A stretch of DNA of 59,815 nucleotides from Candidatus Endomicrobiellum neotermitis (lineage in GTDB: Bacteria > Elusimicrobiota > Endomicrobiia > Endomicrobiales > Endomicrobiaceae), in the NCBI GenBank assembly GCA_031282355.1, contig JAITDW010000002.1, positions 1 through 59,815 on the forward strand. The letters are read 5' to 3'. Positions 27,513 to 36,467 of this stretch are shown one piece after another (position 1 is the stretch's first letter; each line of letters opens with the position of its first letter). The notes beneath the pieces are model-generated. The model made no database searches. It saw nothing but the letters and a program-made list of their open reading frames with translations, and was not told the DNA's origin. Both the position numbers and the translations under genes were made by a program.

Positions 27513-27626
27513 ATGAAAGTAAGAACATCAGTTAAGGTTATATGTCAAAAGTGTAAAGTAATAAAACGTACTGGAGTCGTAAGAGTAATTTGTTCTAATC
27601 CTAGACATAAGCAAAGACAGGGATAA
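27513..27626 (+). CDS. rpmJ: 50S ribosomal protein L36, zinc type
   Basis: 37 residues from ATG 27513 with GGAG about 8 bases upstream. The frame is open upstream to 27435, but those residues are not part of L36 and would exclude the ribosome-binding site. Zinc ligands C11, C14, C27 and H32 are all present, so this is the zinc-dependent form. Short enough to be easily missed. It sits between infA and rpsM, its standard place. Confidence 0.95.
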   Translation: MKVRTSVKVICQKCKVIKRTGVVRVICSNPRHKQRQG

Positions 27627-27777
27627 ATTTGAAATAATAAAATTATGATTTTTTACTGTGTGATAATTTTTTGTAAATTATAGAGTATATAGTGAGAAAT
27701 TTTAGCGTAGTTATAATTAATTGTGAGAATATAATAGTTAAAAATATAATAGTAAGAGAAATTCGGAGGATAAATAA

Positions 27778-28167
27778 ATGGCTCGCGTAGCTGGTGTAGA
27801 TTTGCTAAAAAATAAGAGACTTGATATAGGGTTGAGATATATTTATGGAATAGGACCTGCTATATCCCATGAGATAATTAAAGAACTTTCATTAAATCCA
27901 TCTAAAAGAATTAGGGATTTAACTGAAGAAGAAGTTAACACGATAAATAATTTTATAACAAAAAATCTTAAAGTCGAAGGAGATCTTAAGAGAGAAATTC
28001 AATCAAATATCAGAAGACTCATAGAAATAGGAAGTTACAGAGGATTACGTCATAGAAGAAATCTCCCAGTAAGGGGACAAAGATCTAAAACGAATGCACG
28101 TACAAAACGTGGTAAGAGAAAAACTGTTGGAGCTGGAAGAGTACCAACATTGAATAAAAAAAATTAA
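27778..28167 (+). CDS. rpsM: 30S ribosomal protein S13
   Basis: 129 residues. S13 in the 30S head contacts tRNA and the L5 bridge. [25 protein letters not shown] at the start and [28 protein letters not shown] near the C-terminus are the family blocks. GGAGGA precedes ATG 27778. The 151-base gap before it is AT-rich with several TATAAT-like strings (for example near 27720-27755), but no convincing -35 element, so I do not call a promoter. Confidence 0.97.
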   Translation: MARVAGVDLLKNKRLDIGLRYIYGIGPAISHEIIKELSLNPSKRIRDLTEEEVNTINNFITKNLKVEGDLKREIQSNIRRLIEIGSYRGLRHRRNLPVRGQRSKTNARTKRGKRKTVGAGRVPTLNKKN

Positions 28168-28210
28168 TTAATGATTTTTTTATATATGCAAAAATAAACG
28201 GAGGGGAAAT

Positions 28211-28606
28211 ATGGTAGAGGATAAGAAAAAGATCAATGAATCTAAAAAAAAAAGATATATTGGTGGGATTGCAAAGGCTTATGTGTTATCAACATTTAAC
28301 AATACTATTATTAATATAACAGATGAGAAAGGAAACACTTTAGCCTGGATTTCAGCTGGGGCTTCTGGTTTTAAAGGAACAAAAAAAGGGACTCCATTTG
28401 CAGCTCAAATGAGTGCAGCGGCTATAGGAAAAAAAGTTATCGATATAGGTGTTAAACAGGTCACTGTTTTTGTAAATGGCCCAGGACCCGGAAGGGAGAC
28501 TGCAATAAGAGGATTACAGAGTTCAGGACTTGTAATAACAGCCATAAAAGATGTTACTCCTGTTCCACATAACGGTTGTCGTCCTCAAAAGCCTAGAAGA
28601 GTGTAA
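28211..28606 (+). CDS. rpsK: 30S ribosomal protein S11
   Basis: 131 residues. Platform protein near the E site. The core [44 protein letters not shown] (about 21-64) and the C-terminal [18 protein letters not shown] are unmistakable. Ribosome-binding site GGAGGGG at about 28200. Ordinary length and context (rpsM-rpsK-rpsD-rpoA). Confidence 0.97.
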   Translation: MVEDKKKINESKKKRYIGGIAKAYVLSTFNNTIINITDEKGNTLAWISAGASGFKGTKKGTPFAAQMSAAAIGKKVIDIGVKQVTVFVNGPGPGRETAIRGLQSSGLVITAIKDVTPVPHNGCRPQKPRRV

Positions 28607-28659
28607 AAAAATAATTGTACGTGAAAAACTGACAAAATGATTTTGGAGGAATTTAATAT

Positions 28660-29280
28660 ATGGCACGTTATTTAGGTTCTGTATGTAAGTTATGTCGTAG
28701 AGAAAAAGAAAAGCTTTTTCTTAAAGGAGAAAAATGCTACTCTAATTGTATTCTTAGTAAGAAAAGAGGTAAAAACGCTCCAGGACAACACAGAATTATA
28801 AAAAGTAAGATATCTGATTATGCAAAACATTTGCGTGAAAAACAAAAGGCAAGAAGAATTTACGGTTTAACTGAAGAGCAATTTAGTCACTATTACGAAA
28901 TTGCAGATAAAATGAGAGGATCTACAGGAGATAACTTACTTAGACTCCTTGAATCAAGGCTTGATAGTGTAGTTTATAAGTTAGGTATTGTTTTATCAAA
29001 AAAAATGGCAAGACAAATGATAAATCACGGTAATATTTTAGTTAATAACAAAAAAATAGATGTACCACGTTATCATGTAAAAATTGGTGATAATATAACA
29101 TTTTCTGAAAGATGTAAGACAAATATGAGAAAATTTCATAAAAAGACTGCATTGAACACCCCAGCGTGGTTAAGTTTTAATGAAGATAAATTTATTGGAA
29201 CGGTTTTGAATGAACCACTGCTAGATGAGATTTCTCGTTATATCAATAGTCAACTTATTGTCGAGTATTATTCAAAGTAA
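28660..29280 (+). CDS. rpsD: 30S ribosomal protein S4, zinc-binding N-terminus
   Basis: 206 residues. Primary assembly protein and translational regulator of the alpha operon in several bacteria. The N-terminus has four Cys (C9, C12, C26, C30), a zinc-site variant with the second pair as C-x3-C, one residue shorter than the Bacillus S4 spacing. The S4 RNA-binding domain (ESRLDSVVYKLGIVLSKKMARQMINHGNILVNNKKID) follows at about residues 92-128. GGAGG precedes ATG 28660. Confidence 0.96.
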   Translation: MARYLGSVCKLCRREKEKLFLKGEKCYSNCILSKKRGKNAPGQHRIIKSKISDYAKHLREKQKARRIYGLTEEQFSHYYEIADKMRGSTGDNLLRLLESRLDSVVYKLGIVLSKKMARQMINHGNILVNNKKIDVPRYHVKIGDNITFSERCKTNMRKFHKKTALNTPAWLSFNEDKFIGTVLNEPLLDEISRYINSQLIVEYYSK

Positions 29281-29327
29281 ATTAATTAACAAAACTTATG
29301 AGTGTTTATCAAGTGAGGATATAAAGA

Positions 29328-30302
29328 ATGAATGTACCAGATCTTAAAAAATTACGGACGCTTGTTTTAGATGAAAAAACTAATACAGAGTTTTATGGTC
29401 GTTTTACTGCAGGACCATTTGAGCGTGGTTATGGACACACAATAGGAAATTCATTAAGAAGAATTCTTCTTTCAAGTCTTGAAGGAGCTGCTATTACTTC
29501 TGTAAAAATTATAGGTGCTGTACATGAGTTTGCAATTTTAAAAGGTGTAAAAGAAGATGTAGCACAGATTATTTTAAATTTGAAAAAAATTAGAGTTAAA
29601 CTTTATTCTACTGGACCTGAGATACTTTTTTTAAATGTAAAAAAAGCAGGAAAAGTAATTGCGGGTGATATTGATATTAATAAGAACGTTGAAATTATGA
29701 ATCCTGATCAGGAAATTGCTAATATAGATAATGGTGCTACAGTTGAAATGCAATTAAAAGTTTCTTCTGGTAAAGGGTATGTTTTTTCTGAAGATATGAA
29801 ATTTGATAAGTGTTCAATTAGTGATAATGCAATTGCTATTGATTCATTATTTTCTCCTATAGTAAAAGTTAATTATGAGGTTGAGAATACACGTGTGGAA
29901 CAAACTCTTAATTATGATAAACTTATTATAGAAATATGGACTGATGGAACAGTGAGTCCTCAGAATGCTTTAGCAAAATCTGCAAAGATACTTAAGGATA
30001 GTCTTTCGATTTTTATAAATAATACAATGATAAGTTCTGAAGTCTATGATTTTAGTTCAAAAGAAAAGAACGATAATGAAATTTTTAAGCAGTCAATAAA
30101 TTTTATGAATCTTTCTACAAGAGTTTTAAATAGTTTAAAAAATGCAAATATTGAAACTGTAGGTGATCTTATTAAGTTAAATGAAATTGACATGATGAAA
30201 CTTGATAATTTTGGAAAACGTTCACTTGAAGAAATTAAAAACAAACTTGATATATTAGGATTGGGTATTAAAATAGGAGTAAAAGATGATAAAAACATAT
30301 AA
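29328..30302 (+). CDS. rpoA: DNA-directed RNA polymerase subunit alpha
   Basis: 324 residues. The N-terminal dimerisation domain includes RFTAGPFERGYGHTIGNSLRRILLSSL (about 25-51), which scaffolds beta and beta-prime assembly. A linker and the helix-hairpin C-terminal domain follow (about 258-318, MNLSTRVLNSLKNANIETVGDL then LDNFGKRSLEEIKNKL), which binds UP elements and activators. ATG 29328 is behind GAGGAT. Its end overlaps rplQ by 17 bases. Confidence 0.97.
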   Translation: MNVPDLKKLRTLVLDEKTNTEFYGRFTAGPFERGYGHTIGNSLRRILLSSLEGAAITSVKIIGAVHEFAILKGVKEDVAQIILNLKKIRVKLYSTGPEILFLNVKKAGKVIAGDIDINKNVEIMNPDQEIANIDNGATVEMQLKVSSGKGYVFSEDMKFDKCSISDNAIAIDSLFSPIVKVNYEVENTRVEQTLNYDKLIIEIWTDGTVSPQNALAKSAKILKDSLSIFINNTMISSEVYDFSSKEKNDNEIFKQSINFMNLSTRVLNSLKNANIETVGDLIKLNEIDMMKLDNFGKRSLEEIKNKLDILGLGIKIGVKDDKNI

Positions 30303-30639
30303 TGGAAGTAAACTTGGTATTACAAGCTCTCATAGAAAAGCTTTACTTCGCAATTTAGCTAAAAATTTATTTTTACATGAAAAAGTAACTACTACTTTAG
30401 CTAAAGCAAAAGAACTTGTGAGTTATTCTGAAAAACTTGTAACAAAAGCTAAAAAAGCTGATTTAAGTGCTATAAGAGCAATAAGTAGTGCTATAAATGA
30501 TAAAGTTGTTGTTAAAAAGATTTTTGATGTTTTAGTTTTAAGATATAAAGAAAGAAATGGTGGATATACGCAAATTATTAAGATTGGGACAAGATATGGT
30601 GACAGAGCAAATATTGCTGTTGTTAAGTTAATTATTTAA
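30286..30639 (+). CDS. rplQ: 50S ribosomal protein L17
   Basis: 117 residues, MIKTYNGSKLGITSSHRKALLRNLAKNLFLHEKVTTTLAKAKEL. The N-terminus differs from the common MRHRxxGRKLGR but the following SSHRKALLRNLAxxL and TTxAKAKE core is clear. It starts inside the end of rpoA (17-base overlap) with AGGAG in the rpoA coding sequence as ribosome-binding site. Last ribosomal gene of the supercluster. Confidence 0.96.
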   Translation: MIKTYNGSKLGITSSHRKALLRNLAKNLFLHEKVTTTLAKAKELVSYSEKLVTKAKKADLSAIRAISSAINDKVVVKKIFDVLVLRYKERNGGYTQIIKIGTRYGDRANIAVVKLII

Positions 30640-30675
30640 GAATATATTTTTATTTAAAGTTTTTTGAGGTAATAA

Positions 30676-31707
30676 ATGTTTTTTAATTACATTTTTGGGT
30701 TGTTTTCAAATGATATGGGTATAGACCTTGGTACATCTTCAGTTATTGTTTTCATTAAAGGTCAAAATATAGTTTTAAGAGAACCTTCAGTTGTAGCTAT
30801 GGAATGTGGCACTAAGCGTGTTTTAGCTATAGGGATAGAAGCAAAAAAAATGCTTGGAAAAACTCCATCTAATATCATTGCAATAAGACCTCTTAGAAAC
30901 GGAGTTATTGCAGATTTTGAAGCAACTGAAAAAATGATAAGGTATTTTATAAAAAAAGTTCATGTAAAAAAAACACTTTTACATCCTAGAGTTGTCATAG
31001 GTGTTCCTTCTGGTATTACTGAAGTTGAAAGAAGAGCTGTAAGAGAGTCTGCAGAACAAGCTGGAGCGAGAGAAGTATATCTTATAGATGAACCAATGGC
31101 AGCGGCTATTGGTGCTGGAATTCAAATTCAAGAACCTAAGGGTAATATGATAGTTGATATAGGAGGAGGGACAACCGAAGTTGCAATTATATCTTTAGGT
31201 GGAATGGTTGTTGCAAAGTCACTTGATGTTGCTGGTGATAAGTTAGATGAAGCAGTAGTTCAGTATTTTAGACGTAAATATAATCTTACTGTAGGTGAAA
31301 ATACCGCTGAGGAAGTTAAAATGAAGATGGGATCGGTTTTTCCACTTGAAGAAGAATTAACTATGAATGTTAAAGGTAGGGATTTATTAACCGGACTCCC
31401 CAAAACTGTTAGTATAACTTCAGAAGAAGTGAGAGTTTCGTTATCAGAACCTATAAGTAAAGTAATAGGAGTTGTAAGAAGTGTTCTTGAAGAAACTCCT
31501 GCGGAACTTGCAGCTGATCTTGTAGATCAAGGTATAATATTAAGTGGTGGTGGGTCTCTCGTTAAGGGACTTCCAGAACTTTTGATAAAAGAAACAGGAC
31601 TTCCAGTTAATCGTGCAGATGATCCTCTTACTTGTGTAGCGAAAGGTACTGGTATGTATTTAGAAGAATTAGATAATATTAAAAATTCTAGAAAGATAAA
31701 TATATAA
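30676..31707 (+). CDS. mreB: Rod shape-determining protein MreB
   Basis: 343 residues, bacterial actin that orients the wall-elongation machinery under the inner membrane. Nucleotide-binding motifs are phosphate-1 [12 protein letters not shown] (about 15-26), phosphate-2 [13 protein letters not shown] (about 157-169) and the adenosine motif [10 protein letters not shown]. The N-terminus ([12 protein letters not shown]) is hydrophobic, matching the membrane-touching end of MreB. GAGG lies before ATG 30676. It begins an mreB-mreC-mreD-mrdA-rodA elongasome operon directly after rplQ, implying a rod or elongated cell. Confidence 0.97.
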   Translation: MFFNYIFGLFSNDMGIDLGTSSVIVFIKGQNIVLREPSVVAMECGTKRVLAIGIEAKKMLGKTPSNIIAIRPLRNGVIADFEATEKMIRYFIKKVHVKKTLLHPRVVIGVPSGITEVERRAVRESAEQAGAREVYLIDEPMAAAIGAGIQIQEPKGNMIVDIGGGTTEVAIISLGGMVVAKSLDVAGDKLDEAVVQYFRRKYNLTVGENTAEEVKMKMGSVFPLEEELTMNVKGRDLLTGLPKTVSITSEEVRVSLSEPISKVIGVVRSVLEETPAELAADLVDQGIILSGGGSLVKGLPELLIKETGLPVNRADDPLTCVAKGTGMYLEELDNIKNSRKINI

Positions 31708-31742
31708 AATTTATTGTTCCATATAAATTAGGTTTTTGTAAA

Positions 31743-32579
31743 ATGTATCGACGAAGAAAATTAAGAAGTGGTGATGTAATTTTTATAGTTTTGGTTTTTA
31801 TTAGCTTTTCTTTCGTAATTTGTAGAGTTACTTATCCGCTAAAAATTATAAAAACTTTAGTTTATCGTGTTACTTACCAAAATTTAAACTTAACAAGTCG
31901 TGCGTTTCGTTTAGTTCATATATTTACGGATATAGTTAAGTCAACAATTCATATGTATCATGATAATGTTGCTTATAAGCAAAAAAATCAAGAACTTATA
32001 AACAATCTTAACAACTATATTGAGATGTCTAAAGAGTATAATGATTTATTAAGTTTTTTAAAATTAGGTAAAATAAGGAATGTAAAATCTGTTTTTGCTG
32101 AAATTTCTGTTATAGAACCAAATGGATGGTACAGGTGTTTTATAATAAATAAAGGTAAATCTGATGGGTTATATAATGAACTTCCAGTGCTAGTCTTTAA
32201 TTCCAAAAATAATACTCTATACCCTGTTGGGAAGATAATAGAAACATATGACACATCTTCTAAAGTTGTTATGATAACTAATTCAATTCATACATTACCT
32301 GTTGAAATTAAAACTAGTGGTATTAACTGTCTTGCAGAAGGATGTAATTCAAATTTATTGAAAATTAAGTACATACCATGCAGTGCTGATGTTAAACTTG
32401 GTGATGAAATTATTGTGAGTAGATTAAGTACTATTTTTCAAAAAGGCATACCAGTAGGTACTGTTATTAATATAACTGATAGTAAATTTATGGATTTTAA
32501 AACCGCTGTAGCAGAAGTTTATTTCGAAAAAATTGCTTTTTTTAGGGTGATTGTTTTTGTTCCACATACTGAAAAATGA
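31743..32579 (+). CDS. mreC: Rod shape-determining protein MreC
   Basis: 278 residues. A short cytosolic basic start (MYRRRKLRSGD), one membrane span (about residues 15-32), a coiled-coil stretch (about 60-100), then the periplasmic beta domain with the family pattern IEPNGWYRCFIINKGKSDGL and GDEIIVSRLSTIFQKGIPVG. MreC polymerises in the periplasm and activates PBP2-RodA. The end overlaps mreD by 4 bases (ATGA). Confidence 0.93.
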   Translation: MYRRRKLRSGDVIFIVLVFISFSFVICRVTYPLKIIKTLVYRVTYQNLNLTSRAFRLVHIFTDIVKSTIHMYHDNVAYKQKNQELINNLNNYIEMSKEYNDLLSFLKLGKIRNVKSVFAEISVIEPNGWYRCFIINKGKSDGLYNELPVLVFNSKNNTLYPVGKIIETYDTSSKVVMITNSIHTLPVEIKTSGINCLAEGCNSNLLKIKYIPCSADVKLGDEIIVSRLSTIFQKGIPVGTVINITDSKFMDFKTAVAEVYFEKIAFFRVIVFVPHTEK

Positions 32580-33040
32580 GAAAAATTATTTTTTATAACG
32601 TTTTGTGTTTGTTGCAATTTTTTTTTAGTAAATATATTAGTATATATAAAATTTCTCCAAATTTTGTATTAGTAGCTATAATATATATTGGACTCTCAAG
32701 AGGGATAATATATGCTGAAATAATGGGTTTTTTATTAGGATTAACATGGGATGCTTTTTCAAGTGAAGTCTTTGGAATGAAAGCTATGATGTTCACAATT
32801 GTGGGATATTTTTCTGGTAAGATTCATAAAAAGTTTGATCATAGAAAAATTTTTACACAATTTGTAGTTATATCTTGTGCTAGTATTATTTATTGTTTAG
32901 GAACAAATTTATTTTATTTTATTCTCATGAATAATTTTAATCATGTATTTTTTCTTACTAGATTGGATTTAGTAAATATCCTTGCCACAGTGTTTGTTGC
33001 ACCACCATTGTTTTATATATTGGATCGCGTTGGTTTATAA
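32576..33040 (+). CDS. mreD: Rod shape-determining protein MreD
   Basis: 154 residues, very hydrophobic, with about five predicted membrane spans. MreD proteins are poorly conserved; the assignment rests on size, the mid-protein GFLLGLTWDAFSSEVFGMKAM segment (MreD proteins share a G-x2-x-D-x-s-x-x-x-G-x-x pattern there) and position between mreC and mrdA. ATG 32576 overlaps the mreC stop, so they are coupled. Confidence 0.88.
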   Translation: MRKIIFYNVLCLLQFFFSKYISIYKISPNFVLVAIIYIGLSRGIIYAEIMGFLLGLTWDAFSSEVFGMKAMMFTIVGYFSGKIHKKFDHRKIFTQFVVISCASIIYCLGTNLFYFILMNNFNHVFFLTRLDLVNILATVFVAPPLFYILDRVGL

Positions 33041-33043
33041 ATA

Positions 33044-34816
33044 ATGGTATGGCAAAAAGATGATAAATCTGCTTATGAAGTTTTCATAAAAAAATATAAC
33101 ATAGTTTTTTTGTTTTTTTTATTTTTGTTTATTTGTTTATCGTTGCGTCTTTTTTATCTGCAAATTATCGTTGGCAGTAAATATAGAAAAATTTCAGAAC
33201 AACAAAGATTATATAATACATGTGAGCGTGCGCCTAGAGGAATTATTTATTCTGCAGATAATGTGGTACTTGTAGAGAATAGACTTGATTATACTGCTTT
33301 ATTTTATCGTTTGGGAAGAGAAGAAATTTTATTATCTAGCAATCTAAAAGAACTTAGTAAAATTTTAGGGAAAGACATCAAATTAATAAAAAATAATAAA
33401 TCTAATAAAGTTGTGAAGCTTGTGAATAATCTCACAATATATGATATGTTTAAAATACAAGAAAAAAAACAAAACTTGAAATATATCAATATTGTTGGAG
33501 AAACGCATAGGACTTATTATTATCCTGAAGCTTTATGCCATATAACTGGCTATGTAGGTGAGGTAGGAACTAATGAATTGTTAACACCAAATAAATATAA
33601 AATAGGAGATCGTGTTGGAAGAGGAGGTATAGAACAATTTTACGATAAGTACTTAAAAGGACAGGATGGAGGGTGGCAAATTGAAGTAAATGCAAGGGGC
33701 TACTATATAAGGGCATTTAAGTATATCCATCCAAAAATTGGAGCAAATATTTACACAACAATAGATTTAAAACTTCAAATTGAAGCTTATAATTTGTTAA
33801 AAAACACTGTTACAGGTAAAGGAGCCGTAGTAGTTATTGATGTAAGAACAGGTGCTATAAAAGCACTCGTATCTTGTCCAGGCTTCAATGCAAATAATAT
33901 AAGTAAAAACTTTGATGAATATTTGAAAGATAAAAAATTACCTCTTTTCAATAGAGCACTTCAAGCACTTTATCCTCCTGGTTCAATATTTAAAATAGTA
34001 ACCCTCACAGCTGCATTAGAAATTTTAAATACTGATCACAAAAGAACTATGAACTGCACAGGTAGTTTTAAACTTGGAAATAGGTATTATTCTTGTTGGT
34101 GTAAATCAGGACATGGTGATGTAAACCTTATTTCTGCGATGGCACAATCTTGCAATATTTATTTTTATCATTTGGGTCTTAAGATTGGAGTAAAAAATCT
34201 TAAAGAATATGCTAAAAAATTTTATTTTGGGCGAGAGACACATATAGATTTACCTAATGAAAAGAAAGGATTTATTCCTGACAGAAAATGGAAAGAGCAA
34301 AAAATGAAAACGCCTTGGCGTCAAGGAGATACAGTTATATTTTCAATAGGACAAGGTGCTCTTTGGACGACACCTCTTCAGATGGCATATATGATGTCTG
34401 TTGTTGCAAACAAAGGTAAAGAATATAATAGGCCATATATTGTTGAAAAAATTAAAAATTTTGATGGAAAAGAAATATATAAACATAAAAAATCTATAGG
34501 AGATATAATAAAACTGTCATCAAATACATGGAATGTTTTACATGAAGCTCTTTTAGAAGTTGTTGAAAACGGTACCGGTAAAAGAAGTAAGATATCAGAT
34601 ATTAAGATTGCTGGGAAAACTGGAACCGCTCAAAATCCACATGGTGAAGGACATGCTTGGTTTGTTTCCTATGCACCAGCTGATGTTCCTGAAATCGCAA
34701 TGGCTGTTATTGTTGAAAATGGAGGTAGTGGAGGATCAAGTGCTGCACCCATAGGTAAAAAAATTTATGAAACATATTTCAATATGAAACTTGAAAATAA
34801 AGATAAAAATAGATAA
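33044..34816 (+). CDS. mrdA: Peptidoglycan D,D-transpeptidase MrdA (PBP2)
   Basis: 590 residues. One N-terminal membrane span (about 17-38), the pedestal/dimerisation domain (ERAPRGIIYSADN near 62-74), then the transpeptidase domain. Catalytic motifs are S314-x-x-K317 (PGSIFK), S369-C-N371 and K525-T-G. It crosslinks side-wall peptidoglycan with RodA as glycosyltransferase partner and is a beta-lactam target. It begins 3 bases after mreD. A 64-codon frame inside its 3' end is only a shadow. Confidence 0.96.
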   Translation: MVWQKDDKSAYEVFIKKYNIVFLFFLFLFICLSLRLFYLQIIVGSKYRKISEQQRLYNTCERAPRGIIYSADNVVLVENRLDYTALFYRLGREEILLSSNLKELSKILGKDIKLIKNNKSNKVVKLVNNLTIYDMFKIQEKKQNLKYINIVGETHRTYYYPEALCHITGYVGEVGTNELLTPNKYKIGDRVGRGGIEQFYDKYLKGQDGGWQIEVNARGYYIRAFKYIHPKIGANIYTTIDLKLQIEAYNLLKNTVTGKGAVVVIDVRTGAIKALVSCPGFNANNISKNFDEYLKDKKLPLFNRALQALYPPGSIFKIVTLTAALEILNTDHKRTMNCTGSFKLGNRYYSCWCKSGHGDVNLISAMAQSCNIYFYHLGLKIGVKNLKEYAKKFYFGRETHIDLPNEKKGFIPDRKWKEQKMKTPWRQGDTVIFSIGQGALWTTPLQMAYMMSVVANKGKEYNRPYIVEKIKNFDGKEIYKHKKSIGDIIKLSSNTWNVLHEALLEVVENGTGKRSKISDIKIAGKTGTAQNPHGEGHAWFVSYAPADVPEIAMAVIVENGGSGGSSAAPIGKKIYETYFNMKLENKDKNR

Positions 34817-34885
34817 CTATTTTTTGTAACTTTAAATTTAGCACTAATATTTGTGTATTGAAATAAATAGGATATTGATCTTGAA

Positions 34886-36229
34886 ATGATTATCAGAGAA
34901 AAGGACTTTTTTCATCGTATAATTCATAATATGGATTATTGTCTTATCTTTGCTGTAATGATTTTATTAGTTATAGGATTTACTGCAATATACTCATCTG
35001 CGAGTAATTGTATCATGACATCATTCAAATATATATCAGTTCAGTTTACAGCACTTGGATTAGGGTTTATAGCATTTATTATGCTAGCAAGTTTTAATTA
35101 TCAATATTACGAGCATACATATAAATTTATTTATACTCTATCAATTATACTTTTAAGTTCAGTCTTAATTTTTGGTTCTGTTAAAAGAGGAACAAAAGGT
35201 TGGTTTGACTTTGGTTTTATTGCTTTTCAACCTGTTGAAATTGCAAAAATAATGTTTATTTTAGTACTTGCTTCTATTCTTAATAGAAAGAAAGTAAAAA
35301 AAGGTTTATTTCTAATTCATATATTTTTAGCATTTTTTGGCCATTTATTATTCATAATGCTACAACCTGACTTTTCATCAACATTATCTTATTTCCCTAT
35401 AACGTTAGTTCTTCTTTTTGTATCTGGTATTGATTTATTTTATTTGTTTTGTGTAATAATTTTATGTTTTTTTGCTATGAGTATTCCTCTTGTAAAGATT
35501 TTTTTATTACAGATGGAATTTTTACAAAATAGTGTGTTTATAGCGAATTTTATAGTTTCTCTAAAAAATAGTTTGACAATGATTTATATTATTGTGATTA
35601 TAATACTATTCATAATGAGTTGCTGGTGGTTTTTACAAAAATTGAGAATAAAAATTTCTATTATTTATCCATTAATACTATGCATTTCTATATTATTAGG
35701 TTGTATGGCATCTGTATTTATAGAAAAATCTCTTAAAGATTATCAAAAAAAGAGACTAATAGTGTTTCTAAATCCTAAAATCGATCCAAAGTCTTCAGGG
35801 TATAATATTACACAATCAAAAATAGCTATAGGATCGGGAAAACTTTTTGGGAAAGGTTTTAAAAATGGAACACAAACCCAACTTGGATTTTTACCTGAGC
35901 AACACACAGATTTTATTTTTTCTGTTATAGGAGAAGAAGGTGGTTGGATCATGTCACAACTTACGCTTATATTTTATTGGATTTTTATATGGCGATCTCT
36001 TATCATATCAAAAGAAGCCCGTGATAAATATGGATCTTTTGTAGCATTAGGCCTTGCAAGTATGTTTACGTTCTATGCCGTAATAAATATCGGAATGGTC
36101 ATGGGTATTATGCCAGTAACAGGTATACCATTACCTTTTCTTTCTTATGGCGGATCTTCAATTTTTTCATCATTATGCGCTATTGGTATTTTATGCTCTA
36201 TTAGCATTAGAAAACATACCTATTATTAA
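34886..36229 (+). CDS. rodA: Peptidoglycan glycosyltransferase RodA, enlarged
   Basis: 447 residues, against ~370 for typical RodA. SEDS family membrane polymerase of lipid II. Signatures are KGWFDFGFIAFQPVEIAKI (104-122), QPDFSSTL (160-167), the extracellular loop with the essential Asp in NPKIDPKSSGYN (D300), SKIAIGSGKLFGKG and the C-terminal PVTGIPLPFLSYGGSS. Between the QPD motif and DYQKKR (285) there are about 124 residues instead of the ~48 in E. coli. The excess adds roughly two hydrophobic spans (about 198-255). ATG 34886; it follows mrdA by 69 bases. Confidence 0.94.
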   Translation: MIIREKDFFHRIIHNMDYCLIFAVMILLVIGFTAIYSSASNCIMTSFKYISVQFTALGLGFIAFIMLASFNYQYYEHTYKFIYTLSIILLSSVLIFGSVKRGTKGWFDFGFIAFQPVEIAKIMFILVLASILNRKKVKKGLFLIHIFLAFFGHLLFIMLQPDFSSTLSYFPITLVLLFVSGIDLFYLFCVIILCFFAMSIPLVKIFLLQMEFLQNSVFIANFIVSLKNSLTMIYIIVIIILFIMSCWWFLQKLRIKISIIYPLILCISILLGCMASVFIEKSLKDYQKKRLIVFLNPKIDPKSSGYNITQSKIAIGSGKLFGKGFKNGTQTQLGFLPEQHTDFIFSVIGEEGGWIMSQLTLIFYWIFIWRSLIISKEARDKYGSFVALGLASMFTFYAVINIGMVMGIMPVTGIPLPFLSYGGSSIFSSLCAIGILCSISIRKHTYY

Positions 36230-36467
36230 AATTATATATTTCTATAATAAGTAAAAATTTGTATAAAAATATAATTTTTTTATTTTTAACTTTTAATATA
36301 ATAAATTTTAATCAAAATTTATGATTTATCTTCCATTATTAGACATGCATAAATATTTTTTTGTATAACTATTCTTTGAGAATTAAATAGATAAATAATA
36401 ATCTAAGTTCTAGATTTTTTGTTTCATTGTTTTCTATGTATTTTTTACTAAGGAGAAATAATTAAAA

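Noticed and set aside
36400-36420. Possible intrinsic terminator after rodA (aatcta / tagatt hairpin followed by T run)
   Set aside because: Only one G-C pair in six; far too weak to call in AT-rich sequence.
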